Notes: generated by a model from the sequence alone, not told the origin. DNA of 64,000 nucleotides from Streptomonospora nanhaiensis (GCF_026642255.1 NZ_CP113264.1:1984001-2048000); one strand, 5' to 3'. Positions 1 to 10,950 are shown, counted from the stretch's first letter. A program made the numbers and translations.

Positions 1-340
1 GATGTGTCAGTGGGGATGTCCCCTTTCGCGTACGGAGTGGTGGCGGAGTGCATTCTGCGCCATTGAGTCACACGAGCGTAACGATTCACGCCCCGTGTCC
101 GGACGAATGCGGCCACGGGCGTGGAACCCTGCGCCCTCCCCCCTCCGCTGGTGGACCATGGTGGTCCGTGCCCGACCGGGTCCCGTCGGTGCCCTGCGGC
201 GCGGGCCGTGCCGCCCGCCCAGCTCCACCACCGGAACAGACCCCGGCGCGGCCACTAGAATGAGCCGATCGGAACGTTCCCGGGGTGACCGCGCCTGAAC
301 GCGGGTGTGACGTCCGAGACGACATGAGGATGAGTCATAC
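1..340. other. Left-edge intergenic region
   Basis: No convincing gene is visible; the reading frames on both strands here are compositional. A TAGAAT hexamer at 256-261 could be a -10 element for the downstream phosphatase gene, but no clear -35 lies 16-18 bp before it. GGAACGTTCC at 271-280 is a perfect 10-bp palindrome about 60 bp upstream of the start and could be an operator. Confidence 0.4.
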
Positions 341-2395
341 GTGAACGGAAAACGCGCTTCAGGCGACGGCTCCGAGAGCGCGCTCGCGGGGGCGTTCTCC
401 CACGCCCCGGAGCCCATGGTGCTGGCCACGGCCGACGGCGCGATCCTGCACGCCAACCACGCCTTCACCGAGCTCTTCGGACGCGGGGAGTCCGACCTCG
501 CCGGACTGGTGTGGCACGACCTCCTCGACGGTGACGACGTCCGGCGCGGCGCCCGTGCCCACGCCGAGGCGGCCGCCGGGAACCGGGGCCGCCGCTCCCG
601 CCTGCACCTGGGCGTCACGGACAAGGGGTCCCGCCTGGTCGAGGTCGAACTGCGCCCCCTCCCCGGGCCGGGCGGGGAGGGTTCCGCGGGGGAGGACCGC
701 CGCGTCGTCGTCCTGATGCACGTGCTCTCCACCGAGGAGGCCGACCTGCGGGTCGTGGGCGAACTCCGCACCGACAACTCCGACTCCGTGCTGTGGAGCC
801 TGGAACTGGGCAGCGGCCGCCTGCGCGAGCTCTTCGGCCCCACCCCGCTCGGCGCCCTCCTGGCCGGGAACGACCGGGAGCTCGAGCGCATCCTCGAACG
901 GGTCCACCCCGACGACATCGCCCGCGTCCGCGACGCCATGTCCGCCTCCTTCACCGGACGCGACTACGAGCAGCGCTTCCGCGTCTTCGACCGGCTCGGG
1001 GACGAGCGCTCGCTGCACGTGCGCGCCCGCTACGTCCCCGGAGACCCCGACCGGCTCGTCGGCATCGTCGACGACGTCACCGAGCACGTCCAGCTGGTCC
1101 GCCGCCTCGCCGACCGCCGCCGCACCGAGGCCGAGCACGGCCGCCTCGTCACCGAGCTGTCCTCCAAGCTCGTCTCGGCCACCACGGTCGACAAGGTCAT
1201 GGACCTGCTCAGCGAGGAGTTCCTGCCGATCTTCGGCGGGGTCCAGGCCATCGCCCTGTACGTCGAGGGCGGCGTGCTGCGCGGGTCGCCCGGCGCGCGC
1301 ACCCGGGGCGGCAACATCGACCAGATAGACGGCCGCCGCGCCGACGACACCGACTTCCCCATGGGAGCGGTCATCCAGGACCGCCAGCCCCGCTTCTTCG
1401 AGAGCCGCGCGGAGATCATCAGCCGCTTCCCCGCGGCCGTCGAGCTCATGCGCCAGGTGCGCGGCCAGGCCTGGGCGACCGTGCCCATCTTCGGGGACGG
1501 CAAGGTCGCCCTCGGCGTCTGGCAGATGGTCTGGGACCGCCCCCACCACGCCAGCCGCGACGAGCGCGCGCTCATGCTCACCTTCGCCGGGCTCGCCGGC
1601 CAGGCACTCCAGCGCATCAAGGCCCAGCAGGCCGAACTGGAACTGGCCGACGCCGTCCAGCGCCGCATGCTGCCCCGCCAGGTGGCGAGCTTCCCCGACA
1701 TGGACATCGCCACCAAGTACCTGCCCTCCCGGGCGGACTGGCGGATCTGCGGCGACTTCTACGACGTCATCGAACTCCCCGACAACAAGGTCGGGCTGCT
1801 CGTGGGCGACGTGCAGGGACACGGGGTCGAGGCCGCCGCGGCCATGGGCCAGATCCGCGTGGCCTTCCGTGCCTACGCCACCAACCAGTCCGACCCCGGG
1901 GTCGTCCTCGGGGAGACCAACCGGCTCCTCACCGAGACCGGCGAGATCGTCTTCGCCACCTGCGGCTACCTGGTGGTCGACCGCGAGAGCGGCGTCATGC
2001 AGGCGGCCTGGGCCGGGCAGCCGCCCGTCGTCCTGGCCTCCGGGAGCGGCTACGAGCTGTGGGAGCCCGAGACCGGCCCGCCCCTGGGTGTGCTCGCCGA
2101 CACCGAGTACGCCGTCACCACCCGCATGCTCCCGCCCGGCAGCACGCTGCTGCTGTGCTCCGACGGCCTGGTGGAGAGCTCGGAACTCCCCATGGGCGAC
2201 GGCCTCGCCCAGGTCGGCGAAGCCCTCGCCGCGCACTACGAGAACCCCGGGGAGGCCGCGCACGTCATCGCCGAGATGGCCCCGGCCGGACGCGGCGACG
2301 ACATCGCCCTGCTCATCACCCGGATGACCCCCGTCCCCGCGGAGCCCGCGCCGGACGCCCCCGCGACGACCACCTCCGCGACGCCCGCGCCCTGA
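341..2395 (+). CDS. PAS-GAF-SpoIIE-type PP2C phosphatase
   Basis: A 684-residue cytoplasmic regulator with a GTG start. Two PAS-like segments come first (about residues 15-125 and 140-250), then a GAF-like segment (about 265-430), then a SpoIIE/PP2C serine phosphatase domain (about 470-660). The metal-binding acidic motifs GDFYD, GDVQGHG, CSDGLVE and RGDDIALL are all present, so the enzyme should be active. Family members usually dephosphorylate anti-sigma-factor antagonists in partner-switching pathways. No anti-sigma kinase or STAS antagonist gene is adjacent, so its partner must lie elsewhere. The Pro/Ala-rich last 25 residues look like a disordered tail. The signal sensed by the PAS/GAF modules cannot be read from the sequence. 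Confidence 0.9.
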   Translation: MNGKRASGDGSESALAGAFSHAPEPMVLATADGAILHANHAFTELFGRGESDLAGLVWHDLLDGDDVRRGARAHAEAAAGNRGRRSRLHLGVTDKGSRLVEVELRPLPGPGGEGSAGEDRRVVVLMHVLSTEEADLRVVGELRTDNSDSVLWSLELGSGRLRELFGPTPLGALLAGNDRELERILERVHPDDIARVRDAMSASFTGRDYEQRFRVFDRLGDERSLHVRARYVPGDPDRLVGIVDDVTEHVQLVRRLADRRRTEAEHGRLVTELSSKLVSATTVDKVMDLLSEEFLPIFGGVQAIALYVEGGVLRGSPGARTRGGNIDQIDGRRADDTDFPMGAVIQDRQPRFFESRAEIISRFPAAVELMRQVRGQAWATVPIFGDGKVALGVWQMVWDRPHHASRDERALMLTFAGLAGQALQRIKAQQAELELADAVQRRMLPRQVASFPDMDIATKYLPSRADWRICGDFYDVIELPDNKVGLLVGDVQGHGVEAAAAMGQIRVAFRAYATNQSDPGVVLGETNRLLTETGEIVFATCGYLVVDRESGVMQAAWAGQPPVVLASGSGYELWEPETGPPLGVLADTEYAVTTRMLPPGSTLLLCSDGLVESSELPMGDGLAQVGEALAAHYENPGEAAHVIAEMAPAGRGDDIALLITRMTPVPAEPAPDAPATTTSATPAP

Positions 2396-2471
2396 GCGCC
2401 CGGGCACGGCCGCCGGGCGCACGCCCCGTCCGCCGGACCGAACGGTCCCCGGCCAGCCCTACCCTGGGCAG

Positions 2472-3875
2472 GTGTCCGAAACACTGTTCGACGATGCCGG
2501 GGCGGAAGCCGCCAAGGGGCAGGAACCGCTCGCCGTGCGCATGCGGCCGCGCACCCTCGACGAGGTCGTGGGCCAGCGCCACCTCCTGGGCGGGGGCAGT
2601 CCGCTGCGCCGCCTGGTCGAGGACGACGCGCCCATGTCCGTCTTCCTGTGGGGCCCGCCGGGAACCGGCAAGACCACCCTGGCCACGGTCGTCAGCAGGG
2701 TCACCAAGCGGCGGTTCGTGGAGCTGTCGGCGGTCAACGCCGGGGTGAAGGACGTACGCGCGGTCGTGGACGAGGCCAAGCGCCGGATGGGCATGCACGG
2801 CACGCGCACCCTCCTGTTCGTCGACGAGGTCCACCGGTTCAACAAGACGCAGCAGGACGCGCTCCTGCCCGCCGTGGAGAACCGGTGGGTGAGCTTCATC
2901 GGGGCGACCACCGAGAACCCCTTCTTCTCCGTGGTCAGCCCGCTGCTGTCCCGCTCCCTCCTGCTCTCCCTGGAGTCGCTGGACGACGACGACATCCGCG
3001 CCCTGGTGGACCGGGCGCTGACGGACGAGCGCGGTCTGGGCGGCCGGTACGCCATGTCCGACGAGGCCACCGACCACCTCGTCCGCCTGGCCGGCGGGGA
3101 CGGGCGCCGCTCCCTGACCTACCTGGAGGCGGCCGCCCTGGTGGCCGGGCCCTCCCCCTCCGGCGGGCCCCCGGCCGGGGAGGGGGCGCCCTCCCCGGAG
3201 GACGGCTCCGACGCGGCGGGGTCCGGCGCCGGACCGGTGACCATCACCGCCGAGGACGTCGAGCGGGCCGTCGACCGGCACGCCGTGCGCTACGACCGCT
3301 CCGGCGACCAGCACTACGACGTCATCAGCGCGTTCATCAAGAGCATGCGCGGCTCGGACCCCGACGCTGCCCTGCACTACCTCGCCCGGATGATCGAGGC
3401 GGGGGAGGACCCGCGGTTCCTCGCGCGCAGGATCGTCGTGCACGCGAGCGAGGACGTCGGCATGGCCGATCCCACCGCCCTCCAGACGGCCGTGGCGGCG
3501 GCCCAGGCGGTGGAGCTCATCGGGATGCCCGAGGCGCGCATCAACCTCGCCCAGGCCGTCATCCACATCAGCCTGGCGCCCAAGTCCAACGCCGTCGTCA
3601 GCGCGATCGACGCGGCCATGGCCGACGTGCGGGCGGGCCGCGCCGGACCGGTGCCCCCGCACCTGCGGGACGGGCACTACAAGGGCGCGGCCGAACTCGG
3701 CCACGGCAAGGGCTACCGCTACGCCCACGACTTCCCCGGCGGGGTGGCCCCCCAGCAGCACGCCCCCGAGGGGCTCACCGAGCGCGAGTACTACAGGCCC
3801 ACCCGGCACGGGGCGGAGCGCAGGTTCTCCGAGGTGCTCGAGCGCATCAGGGGAGTGCTCAAGAGCGGGGGGTAG
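2472..3875 (+). CDS. rarA: Replication-associated recombination protein A (RarA/MgsA AAA+ ATPase)
   Basis: A 467-residue AAA+ ATPase of the RarA/MgsA/WRNIP1 family, which acts at stalled replication forks. Walker [10 protein letters not shown] is near residue 61 and Walker B, as DEVHRFNK, near residue 118. The C-terminal half holds the family tetramerisation region, with motifs such as [20 protein letters not shown] and [13 protein letters not shown] low-complexity Gly/Pro/Ser insert of about 35 residues (near 225-258) sits between the AAA+ lid and the C-terminal domain. The GTG start leaves a 76-bp gap after the phosphatase gene. In Streptomyces rarA also lies upstream of the DUF948-alaS block, so the context agrees. 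Confidence 0.96.
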   Translation: MSETLFDDAGAEAAKGQEPLAVRMRPRTLDEVVGQRHLLGGGSPLRRLVEDDAPMSVFLWGPPGTGKTTLATVVSRVTKRRFVELSAVNAGVKDVRAVVDEAKRRMGMHGTRTLLFVDEVHRFNKTQQDALLPAVENRWVSFIGATTENPFFSVVSPLLSRSLLLSLESLDDDDIRALVDRALTDERGLGGRYAMSDEATDHLVRLAGGDGRRSLTYLEAAALVAGPSPSGGPPAGEGAPSPEDGSDAAGSGAGPVTITAEDVERAVDRHAVRYDRSGDQHYDVISAFIKSMRGSDPDAALHYLARMIEAGEDPRFLARRIVVHASEDVGMADPTALQTAVAAAQAVELIGMPEARINLAQAVIHISLAPKSNAVVSAIDAAMADVRAGRAGPVPPHLRDGHYKGAAELGHGKGYRYAHDFPGGVAPQQHAPEGLTEREYYRPTRHGAERRFSEVLERIRGVLKSGG

Positions 3876-3876
3876 A

Positions 3877-3894
3877 GGGGGCGGGCCCGCCCCC
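3877..3894. terminator. Palindrome after rarA, between convergent genes
   Basis: An 18-bp perfect GC palindrome begins 2 bp after the rarA stop and lies between rarA and the convergent kinase-like gene. No T-run follows, as is common for actinobacterial terminators. Function is inferred from position. Confidence 0.45.
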
Positions 3895-4124
3895 GCGTCC
3901 GGCCCCGTGCGGCAGGGCCGGGGGCAAGGGATCCGACCCCGCCCGGCCGACGGCGGGGACGAGCGCTTCCACCGCCCCCGCGTCCGGCCGGAGGGCCGGC
4001 GCCCGCTACCCGGTGGAACGGGCGGCAGGAGGCGCACACGGGGCGGTCGCACCGCGACGGCCCCACCGGTCCCACGGCGCGCGCCGCGGGCCTCCCGCGT
4101 CCCCGACCGCTCAGGCCGGTCCGT

Positions 4125-5687
4125 CTAGTCGGTGTACAACTCCGTGATCTGCACGATCTCCCGTGGCCCCCCGTCCGGCTCCCCCCCGGCGAAGGTCACC
4201 TCCACGATCACGACCGGGCCCCACGACAGGTAGTCGACGAAGTCGCTCCCGGTCAGCTCCCAGGTGCCGCGCCCCTCCTCGTCGAGGAACACGTGGTCGG
4301 GGGCGGCGCAGAACTTCGCGCACAGCACCTCGGCCTCGGGCGCGATCGTCGCCTGCCCGGGGTCGCCGGCCTCGTCCCACTGCTCCGCCCACGCCGAGTG
4401 GCTGGGTATGCCCTGGCCGCGGACCGGCTCGTCGTCCCGGTCCACCGGGGTGTAGACCCACGGCCCCTCCGCCAGGTCCTCCTGCTCGGCCGGGTCGAAC
4501 CGCACCACCAGGGTCCGCGGCTCCTCGTCGGCCGCCGGGCTCTCCGCCGCCGGGTCCTCCTCCGACGCGTCCGCGACGAGGGCCTCCCCGTCCGAGGGGC
4601 CCAACAGGCGGGACACCCCCCACACGCCGGCGCCGACCAGCGCGAGCGCGATCACCGCGCTCCCGGCGACCAGCAGAGCCTTCGTGGGGCGCCGGTTGGA
4701 CATCCGCCCCTCCAGGCGGATCACCTCCGGCACCCGCGCGGGCGGTTCCACGGCGTGCCACTCGCGCTCCAGGATGCGCGCCAGGTCGTCACGGCCCGCC
4801 GGGGCGCCCCCGGAGGGGGAGGCCTCGCCGCCGTGCTCGGAGTGCCACACCGCGATGACCGCCCCGATGACCTCGCGCAGAACGGGGCGCCCGCCGGGGT
4901 CGGGGGCCAGGGCCCTGCCCACCACGGGCTGGAGGCCCCGGGCGAGCCCGCCCAGGTCGAAGTCCCCGTTCGCGGCGCGCTCGGCGATCTCCTCGGGCTC
5001 CCCGGGGCCGAAGGGCAGCCGCCCCGTCCCGGCGAACGCCACGACCGCCCCCCAGGCGAACACGTCGGACGCGGGCGTGGCCTCACCGCCCCGGAACCGC
5101 TCGGGGCTCAGCCAGGTCGCGCCCAGCCCGCGCATCCGCTCGGGGGAGGCGGCGACGGCGCACTCCATGATGTGCGGACCGTGCGACTCCAGCAGGACCT
5201 CGCTGGGGCGCAGCGACCCGTGCGCCACCCCCCGCGCGTGCAGGACGGACAGGCCCTCGGCCAGACCGGTGGCCAGCGCGATGAGCTTGCCCGTGCCGAG
5301 CCCGCCGCGTTTCGTGACGTAGTGTGACAGCCGCTCGCCCGCCAGGTAGGGCATGGCCAGCCACGGCGGGTTGGCGTCGGTGTCGAAGGCCGAGGGCACG
5401 ACGACGCGCTTGGAATTCACGTTGGACAGGGCGCGCAGGCGGCGCTCCAGGGCCGGGTAGGCGTCCGGTGAGTCCAACTCGGGGGACCTGAGCACCTTCA
5501 CGGCGACCAGCCGGTCGCCGGCGGCGGACGACGCCACGTCGACGGCCGCGTAGACGGTTCCGGTGGCCCCCTGGCCGAGCCGCCCGAGGACGAGGTAGGG
5601 GCCGATCCGCGAGGGGTCGTCCGGATAGAGGGGGGCGAGGTCCGGCGGTACCAGTACGGAGATCTCTCGGGGAGAACGAGGGCTCAT
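4125..5687 (-). CDS. Membrane-anchored kinase-like protein, probable pseudokinase
   Basis: A 520-residue protein with a Hanks-type kinase fold at about residues 25-270. The glycine-rich loop GRLGQGATGTVY and the VAVKVL lysine are intact. The catalytic loop reads HGSLRPSEVLL where active kinases have HRDLKPxNxLL, so the catalytic Asp, the Lys and the Mg-binding Asn are all changed. The DFG motif is not found; the equivalent stretch reads IMECAV. A single transmembrane helix (about 340-362) leads to an outside domain of about 160 residues that contains two close cysteines (CAKFC) and resembles nothing I recognise. The fold is clear; loss of activity is inferred from the missing residues. It may act as a scaffold or ligand sensor. 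It converges on rarA. Confidence 0.85.
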   Translation of the reverse strand: MSPRSPREISVLVPPDLAPLYPDDPSRIGPYLVLGRLGQGATGTVYAAVDVASSAAGDRLVAVKVLRSPELDSPDAYPALERRLRALSNVNSKRVVVPSAFDTDANPPWLAMPYLAGERLSHYVTKRGGLGTGKLIALATGLAEGLSVLHARGVAHGSLRPSEVLLESHGPHIMECAVAASPERMRGLGATWLSPERFRGGEATPASDVFAWGAVVAFAGTGRLPFGPGEPEEIAERAANGDFDLGGLARGLQPVVGRALAPDPGGRPVLREVIGAVIAVWHSEHGGEASPSGGAPAGRDDLARILEREWHAVEPPARVPEVIRLEGRMSNRRPTKALLVAGSAVIALALVGAGVWGVSRLLGPSDGEALVADASEEDPAAESPAADEEPRTLVVRFDPAEQEDLAEGPWVYTPVDRDDEPVRGQGIPSHSAWAEQWDEAGDPGQATIAPEAEVLCAKFCAAPDHVFLDEEGRGTWELTGSDFVDYLSWGPVVIVEVTFAGGEPDGGPREIVQITELYTD

Positions 5688-6072
5688 GGGTGTCCTGTCG
5701 ACGCTTCAGGGGCAGGCGGGAAGCCGAGTGTCCGGACATCGTAGTGAAGTTCCCGCCCCCCGGTGATTCTCCGGCAGGGCCGCCCCCGCGTCGATCCCCG
5801 CGTCCTGCACCGGCCACCGCGGGAGGGGTGAGGAGCGATACGTGACCCCTGACACCCCACACGACACGGGGGCGCGCCCGCGCGCCCGCCTCCGTGACGC
5901 GATAGGGTCGGCCGAAACCGGCCCGGCCCGTACGTGGAGGCCCGGTTCACCACTCGGGGGCCCGACCTGGCGCAGTCACCGGCCCCCCGCACACCGGCCC
6001 CCCAGCCCCGACGCGCGAGCGAGGGGGCCGCCGCACACTTGAAGTACACCTCTATCTGCTCACGGAGCCCGC
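5688..6072. other. Divergent intergenic region, kinase-like gene / DUF948 gene
   Basis: 385 bp between divergent genes. Both promoters should lie here, but I see no hexamer pair good enough to name. A GGAG at 6064-6067 serves as ribosome binding site for the DUF948 gene. No coding frame is convincing. Confidence 0.4.
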
Positions 6073-6465
6073 ATGCTTACCGGAGGAGAGGTCGCCGCGC
6101 TCGTCGCCGCGGTGGTCTGGGCGGTGCTGGCCACGTTCATGTGCGTGGCGCTCGTCAAACTGATCAAGCTCATCAACGAGGCGACCAAGGTCGTCTCGGA
6201 CCTGGGGGACCGCACCCCGCCGCTCCTGGACGACGTCGCGTCCACCGTGGAGCGCACCAACACCTCGCTCGAACGGGTCGAGGAGATCACCGCCAACGTG
6301 CAGGCGTCCTCGGAGGACGTCTCCACCATGACGGCACTGACCCGCTCGGTGGTCACCGGCCCCCTGGTGCGGGTCGCCTCGCTCTCCTACGGGGTGCGCC
6401 GCGTGCTCGGCCGGCGCCGGGCGCTGGCCGTGGTCCGGGGCCGCAGAAGGAAGGCGAACCGGTGA
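6073..6465 (+). CDS. DUF948 family membrane protein
   Basis: A 130-residue protein with an N-terminal transmembrane helix (about residues 8-30), followed by a helical, probably coiled-coil segment with the DUF948 pattern (VSDLGDRTPPLLDDVASTVERTN) and a basic C-terminus. The family is widespread upstream of alaS in actinobacteria; its role is unknown, although its architecture suggests a membrane-linked coiled-coil partner. The stop overlaps the start of the next gene (GTGA), so the two are translationally coupled. Confidence 0.88.
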   Translation: MLTGGEVAALVAAVVWAVLATFMCVALVKLIKLINEATKVVSDLGDRTPPLLDDVASTVERTNTSLERVEEITANVQASSEDVSTMTALTRSVVTGPLVRVASLSYGVRRVLGRRRALAVVRGRRRKANR

Positions 6466-6752
6466 TCGGCAAGCTGTTCTACCTCGCCGCGGGCGCCGCC
6501 ATCGGCGGCTACGCGGTCCACCGCCTCAACCGCGCCAGGCGCTCGCTCACCCCCGGCGGGATCGCCGAGCGGATGGAGGGCCGCGTCACCGAGTACCGGG
6601 GCGCCCTCCGCGAGTTCAACGACGACCTCGCGGACGCCGTCCGCGAACAGGAGGAGGAACTCCTCCGCCGGTACGCCCCCGCCCGTGAGCGTGCCCTGCC
6701 CGCGTCCCGCCGCCGACCGGCGCGGGAGCTCCCCGGGGAGCCCGGGGAATAG
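6462..6752 (+). CDS. Small DUF6167-like protein
   Basis: A 96-residue protein starting at a GTG that overlaps the DUF948 stop by 4 bp. It begins with a short hydrophobic stretch (IGKLFYLAAGAAIGGYAVHRL) and continues as a charged helix (residues 40-70) with an Arg/Pro-rich tail. The pair with DUF948 directly upstream of alaS is a conserved actinobacterial arrangement. Assignment to DUF6167 rests on this context and the N-terminal pattern. Its function is unknown; a role beside the DUF948 protein at the membrane is inferred. Confidence 0.75.
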   Translation: MIGKLFYLAAGAAIGGYAVHRLNRARRSLTPGGIAERMEGRVTEYRGALREFNDDLADAVREQEEELLRRYAPARERALPASRRRPARELPGEPGE

Positions 6753-7086
6753 GTCCGGTGCCGCGCTCCGCCCCGCGTTCGCGCAGCGGCCCGGCCCCGT
6801 GACCGCCGTCCGCGGGACCGGACCCGTGTCGCGGCCCTCCTGCCACGCGGTCCGCCCCGGGCGCGGGGAAGCACGGGGCCCGGCGGTGGTCAGCGGCGAT
6901 AGCCTTGGAACAACCAGGCCGCCGCCGTTGTCGTCACCAGGACGGGTCCCCGGCGGCCACCCGTAAACCACGCGCGCCGGCCGGCGGGTCCCCCTACCAT
7001 GGGCCACCACCGACCACGCGTCAGACGGTCCCGCGCAGGGACGACCCGTCGCCCCCGGCGGCGGAGCCGAGCACAGGAGGGCATCA
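6753..7086. other. Intergenic region upstream of alaS
   Basis: 334 bp without a convincing gene. The only clear element is a strong ribosome binding site (AGGAGG about 8 bp before the alaS ATG). No T-box-like alanine leader is recognisable. Confidence 0.4.
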
Positions 7087-9756
7087 ATGGAGACGGCAGA
7101 GATCGCGCGCCGCTTCCTCAGTTTCTTCGAGAAGAACGGACACACCGTGGTGCCCTCGGCAAGCCTCATCGCCGAAGACCCCACGCTGCTGCTGGTCCCC
7201 GCAGGCATGGTCCCGTTCAAGCCCTTCTTCCTGGGTCAGCGCACGCCCCCCTACGCCACGGCCACCAGCGTCCAGAAGTGCATCCGCACCAAGGACATCG
7301 AGGAGGTCGGCAAGACCTCCCGGCACGCGACCTTCTTCCAGATGCTCGGGAACTTCTCCTTCGGGGCCTACTTCAAGGAGCAGGCGATCCCGCTGGCGTG
7401 GGAGCTCGTCACCACCCCGGTGGAGGACGGCGGCTTCGGCATCGACCCGGAGAAGCTGTGGGTGACCGTCTACCTCGACGACGACGAGGCCGAGCAGATC
7501 TGGCGCGAGAAGGTCGGGGTGCGCCCCGAGCGCATCCAGCGCATGGGGATGGAGGAGAACTACTGGTCGATGGGGGTCCCCGGACCCTGCGGCCCGTGCT
7601 CCGAGATCTTCTACGACCGGGGGCCCGAGTTCGGCTCCGAGGGCGGTCCCGAGGCGGACGAGAACCGCTACATCGAGATCTGGAACCTCGTCTTCATGCA
7701 GTACGAGCGGGGTGAGGGCGGCGACAAGACCGGCTTCCCGATCCTCGGCGACCTGCCCAAGAAGAACATCGACACCGGCCTGGGCCTCGAGCGCCTCGCG
7801 GCGGTCCTCCAGGGCGTCGACAACATCTACGAGACCGACATCATGGGCCGCGTCCTGCACCGGGCGGCGGAGCTGACCGGCACGCGCTACGGCGACAAGC
7901 ACGAGCAGGACGTCATGCTCCGCGTGGTCGCCGACCACGTGCGCAGCGCCGTCATGCTCGTCGCCGACGGCGTCAAGCCCGGCAACGAGAAGGCCGGGTA
8001 CGTCCTGCGCCGCATCCTGCGCCGCTCCATCCGCAACCTGCGCCTGCTGTCGGGCGACGACGCCTTCCTCCTGCACGAGCTGACCGAGGTCAGCATCGAC
8101 GCGATGAAGGACATCTACCCCGACCTGCTCGACAAGGCCGACGTCGTCCACGGTGTGATCGACACCGAGGAGAGGAACTTCGCCGACACCCTGCGCGCGG
8201 GCACCGCGCTGTTCGGCCGGGCGGCCGAGCGCACCCGCCAGGCGGGCGGCACCACCTTCTCCGGGTCGGACGCCTTCCAGCTCCACGACACCTACGGCTT
8301 CCCGATCGACCTCACGCTGGAGATGGCCGACGAGCAGGGCCTGACGGTGGACGAGGCCTCCTTCCGCGAGCTGATGCAGAAGCAGAAGGACACCGCCAAG
8401 GCGGACGCGAAGGCGAAGAAGCTCGGCAACGCCGACATCTCGCTGTACGCGCAGCTCCTGGAGGGGGCCGGGTCCACCGACTTCCTCGGCTACTCCGACG
8501 CCGAGAGCGAGTCGCACGTCAAGGGCATCGTCGTCGGCGGGGTCTCGGCGCCCGCGGCCCGCGCGGGGGAGAAGGTCGAGATCGTCCTGGACCGCACCCC
8601 GTTCTACGCCGAGAGCGGCGGCCAGCTCGCCGACACGGGCACGCTGACGGTGGACGGACGCGGCGTCGTGGACGTCGAGGACGTGCAGAAGCCGATCCCG
8701 GGCCTGTTCGTGCACCGCGGCACGGTCCGCTCCGGCGAGGTCGTCCTGGACGACGTGGTGCACGCGACCATCGACACGGGCCGCCGCCACGCGATCGAGC
8801 GCTCCCACTCGGCGACCCACCTCATCCACTCCGCGCTGCGCAACGCCCTCGGCCCGTCGGCGGGCCAGGCCGGTTCGGAGAACCGGCCCGGCCAGCTGCG
8901 GTTCGACTTCACCTCCGACACCGCGCTGGGCGGCGACCGCCTGGCCGAGGTCGAGGAGGAGGTCAACACGGTCCTGGCCGGCGACATCGCGGTGCGGACC
9001 GAGGAGAAGAGCCTGGAGGAGGCGCTGAAGATGGGCGCGCTCGCCATGTTCGGCGAGAAGTACGGCGACCGCGTGCGGGTCGTGGAGATGAGCGACTACT
9101 CCGTCGAGCTGTGCGGCGGCACCCACGTCCCCTCCACGGCCCGGCTCGGCATCGTGAAGCTCCTCGGCGAGTCCTCGATCGGCTCCGGTGTGCGCCGCGT
9201 CGAGGCGGCGGTGGGAGTGGACGCGTTCAAGCGCCTTTCCAAGGAGTCGGCGCTGGTCGGCCAGCTGTCCGAGCAGCTCAAGACGCCGCGCGAGCAGCTG
9301 CCCGAGCGCATCGACTCGATGGTCTCCCGACTGCGCGCCGCGGAGAAGGAGATCGAGAAGCTCCGGGCCGCCCAGGTGCTCCAGGCGGCCGGGTCCATCG
9401 CCGAGGGCGCCCGCCGCCACGGGGCGGCGCTGGTCGTCGCGGCCTCCGCCCCCGAGGGCGCGAGCGGCGACGACCTGCGCACGCTGGTCCTGGACGTGCG
9501 CGGCCGCCTGGGCGAGGAGGAGCCGGTGGTCGTGGCCATGACCGCCGTGCCCAAGGACCGCCCGGTCGTGGTGATCGCGACCAACAAGGCCGCGCAGAAG
9601 GCGGGCATCAAGGCGGGCGACCTGGTGGGCGTCGCGGCACGCGCGCTCGGCGGCGGTGGCGGCGGCAAGCCGGACATCGCGCAGGGCGGCGGCAGCGACC
9701 CGTCCAAGGTCGACGAGGCGCTGCGCGCCGTGGAGGCGCGCGTCGCCGGCGCCTAG
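7087..9756 (+). CDS. alaS: Alanyl-tRNA synthetase
   Basis: An 889-residue class II synthetase that charges tRNA-Ala, the usual length for the family. The N-terminal catalytic core begins with the class II motif region ([18 protein letters not shown]). The editing domain carries the zinc-binding HxxxH (SHSATHLIH, near residue 573) and the Cys/His of LCGGTH (near 676). The C-terminal C-Ala domain ends in the glycine-rich segment typical of actinobacterial AlaS. ATG start with an AGGAGG site just upstream. It lies between the DUF948 pair and ruvX-mltG-aroE, as in Streptomyces. Confidence 0.98.
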   Translation: METAEIARRFLSFFEKNGHTVVPSASLIAEDPTLLLVPAGMVPFKPFFLGQRTPPYATATSVQKCIRTKDIEEVGKTSRHATFFQMLGNFSFGAYFKEQAIPLAWELVTTPVEDGGFGIDPEKLWVTVYLDDDEAEQIWREKVGVRPERIQRMGMEENYWSMGVPGPCGPCSEIFYDRGPEFGSEGGPEADENRYIEIWNLVFMQYERGEGGDKTGFPILGDLPKKNIDTGLGLERLAAVLQGVDNIYETDIMGRVLHRAAELTGTRYGDKHEQDVMLRVVADHVRSAVMLVADGVKPGNEKAGYVLRRILRRSIRNLRLLSGDDAFLLHELTEVSIDAMKDIYPDLLDKADVVHGVIDTEERNFADTLRAGTALFGRAAERTRQAGGTTFSGSDAFQLHDTYGFPIDLTLEMADEQGLTVDEASFRELMQKQKDTAKADAKAKKLGNADISLYAQLLEGAGSTDFLGYSDAESESHVKGIVVGGVSAPAARAGEKVEIVLDRTPFYAESGGQLADTGTLTVDGRGVVDVEDVQKPIPGLFVHRGTVRSGEVVLDDVVHATIDTGRRHAIERSHSATHLIHSALRNALGPSAGQAGSENRPGQLRFDFTSDTALGGDRLAEVEEEVNTVLAGDIAVRTEEKSLEEALKMGALAMFGEKYGDRVRVVEMSDYSVELCGGTHVPSTARLGIVKLLGESSIGSGVRRVEAAVGVDAFKRLSKESALVGQLSEQLKTPREQLPERIDSMVSRLRAAEKEIEKLRAAQVLQAAGSIAEGARRHGAALVVAASAPEGASGDDLRTLVLDVRGRLGEEEPVVVAMTAVPKDRPVVVIATNKAAQKAGIKAGDLVGVAARALGGGGGGKPDIAQGGGSDPSKVDEALRAVEARVAGA

Positions 9757-10205
9757 GAGACGCGGGCCGAGCGGCCGGAGGGCATGACCGTGCCGCCCCG
9801 CGCGGAGGTCCCCCTGATTCCAGGGGACCACGCGCGGGGCGGCCGGGAAACCCCTCGGCCGCGCCTGTGGACGACCCCCGCCGCGTACCGGCTCCCCGCG
9901 CCGGCCGCAGTGCCCGCGCCGCCATCCGCACCGCACGGGCGCCAGTACCGCCCCCGGTCGTCCACGCGTGGCCCCGGGCGGCTCCGCCGTCCACGCGCCG
10001 CCCGCGGTTCCCTCGCCCGCGGCGCCCGCCGCCGGGGCCCGTCTCCGTGCCCCGCGCACCGGCTCGGGCCCGCCGCCGTACCGCGCACCGCGTCCCGGGC
10101 CCGCGGCAACCGCCGCCGTACCGCGCACCGTCCCGGCTCCGTTCCGCCGCCCCGTCCCGCCGCCCCGTGACGGGGGCGCAGACGGGACACGACGGCGAAA
10201 TCACG

Positions 10206-10248
10206 CATAGTCACATAGGCCTCTGTAATGTAACTCTTTGTGACTATG
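10206..10248. repeat. Inverted repeat in an AT-rich island
   Basis: CATAGTCACA (10206-10215) and TGTGACTATG (10239-10248) are perfect 10-bp inverted arms around a 23-nt centre that contains TGTAATGTAAC. The composition contrasts sharply with the GC-rich flanks. It could be an operator for a dimeric regulator or a hairpin in a leader RNA; no known site is recognised. Confidence 0.55.
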
Positions 10249-10648
10249 AGGATGGTCCCGCAAAAACAGGTTCCGATCGGCCCGGCCGTGGCGCTGCTCA
10301 CGGCCCCGGACCCGGCCGCTCCGGCCGGAGCGGGGCCCGACTCCCCGCCACCGCCGCCGAGGGCCGTGCCGCCGGCGCCGCCGACCGGCCCCGGCCCCGC
10401 TTCCGAACCCGTTCCGGGACCGGCTCCGGAACCCGGGTCCGCCCCAGCTCACCGGCCGCGTCCGGCACGTCGGAGACCGCTCCGCCGACCGTCGGGGGAT
10501 CCCTCGTGGCGGTCCCGGACCCGGACCGTCCGGCCCCGCTGGCCTCCGGCGCCGCCACCGCCGGAAGCGGGACGTGCGAGGGGTCCACCCGTGGGTGAGC
10601 GCACAGGAGGGGGAGGGCCCCGGCGACCCGCAGCGCCCCGCGGCGGGA

Positions 10649-10667
10649 CGAGTGTGATTTACACTCG
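10649..10667. repeat. Short inverted repeat CGAGTGT/ACACTCG
   Basis: Perfect 7-bp arms around the 5-nt loop GATTT, about 285 bp upstream of ruvX. It may be an operator or RNA hairpin; there is no T-run to support a terminator. Confidence 0.45.
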
Positions 10668-10950
10668 AAGCGAACGCGCCCGACCCGAACCCCGTCGTGA
10701 CCCCCTCGCACGGGACCGCCGGCACGGGCAGCGGCCCCGGACGCCCACGAGCGCCGCCGAGGCTGCGCACTGTCATCGAATCGGGCATACTGTGGCGCGT
10801 CACAGCCGATCACACGGCTGTCTGTGCGGAGCTTCCCGCAATCCAGCTGACGAACAGGACCACCGTGTTGAGGATTCCCCAGCAGCGGTGCCGTGCCGCC
10901 GACGGCACGGCCCGCCCGCGCATCAACCCCGGTCCGGGGAAGAGGTCCTC

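Larger units (their letters stand above)
9757..10950. other. 1.2-kb gene-free stretch between alaS and ruvX
   Basis: The frames here are proline/arginine-rich low complexity and none looks like a protein, so I call it non-coding. It holds a locally AT-rich island with a long inverted repeat (10206-10248), a short hairpin (10649-10667), and two copies of a 19-bp repeat containing CCGTACCGCGCACCG near 10070 and 10110. A CATACT hexamer at 10786-10791 could be a -10 for ruvX, and a 6-bp stem (CAGCCG/CGGCTG) follows at 10803-10820. The gap is long for this gene pair. Confidence 0.5.

Noticed and set aside
3876..4124. A small gene between rarA and the kinase-like gene
   Set aside because: Frames are Arg/Gly/Pro-rich, and the region is taken up by a terminator-like palindrome between convergent genes.
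7084..10128. A 1,014-codon minus-strand frame opposite alaS
   Set aside because: It mirrors the alaS codon phase and has no recognisable family sequence; alaS is unambiguous.
9784..10170. A possible 128-residue protein after alaS
   Set aside because: The translation is Arg/Pro-rich with no periodicity or domain, and no clear ribosome binding site precedes it.
10201..10803. A 200-residue minus-strand frame over the inverted repeat before ruvX
   Set aside because: Arg/Pro/Gly low complexity that includes the non-coding AT-rich island; no family resemblance.
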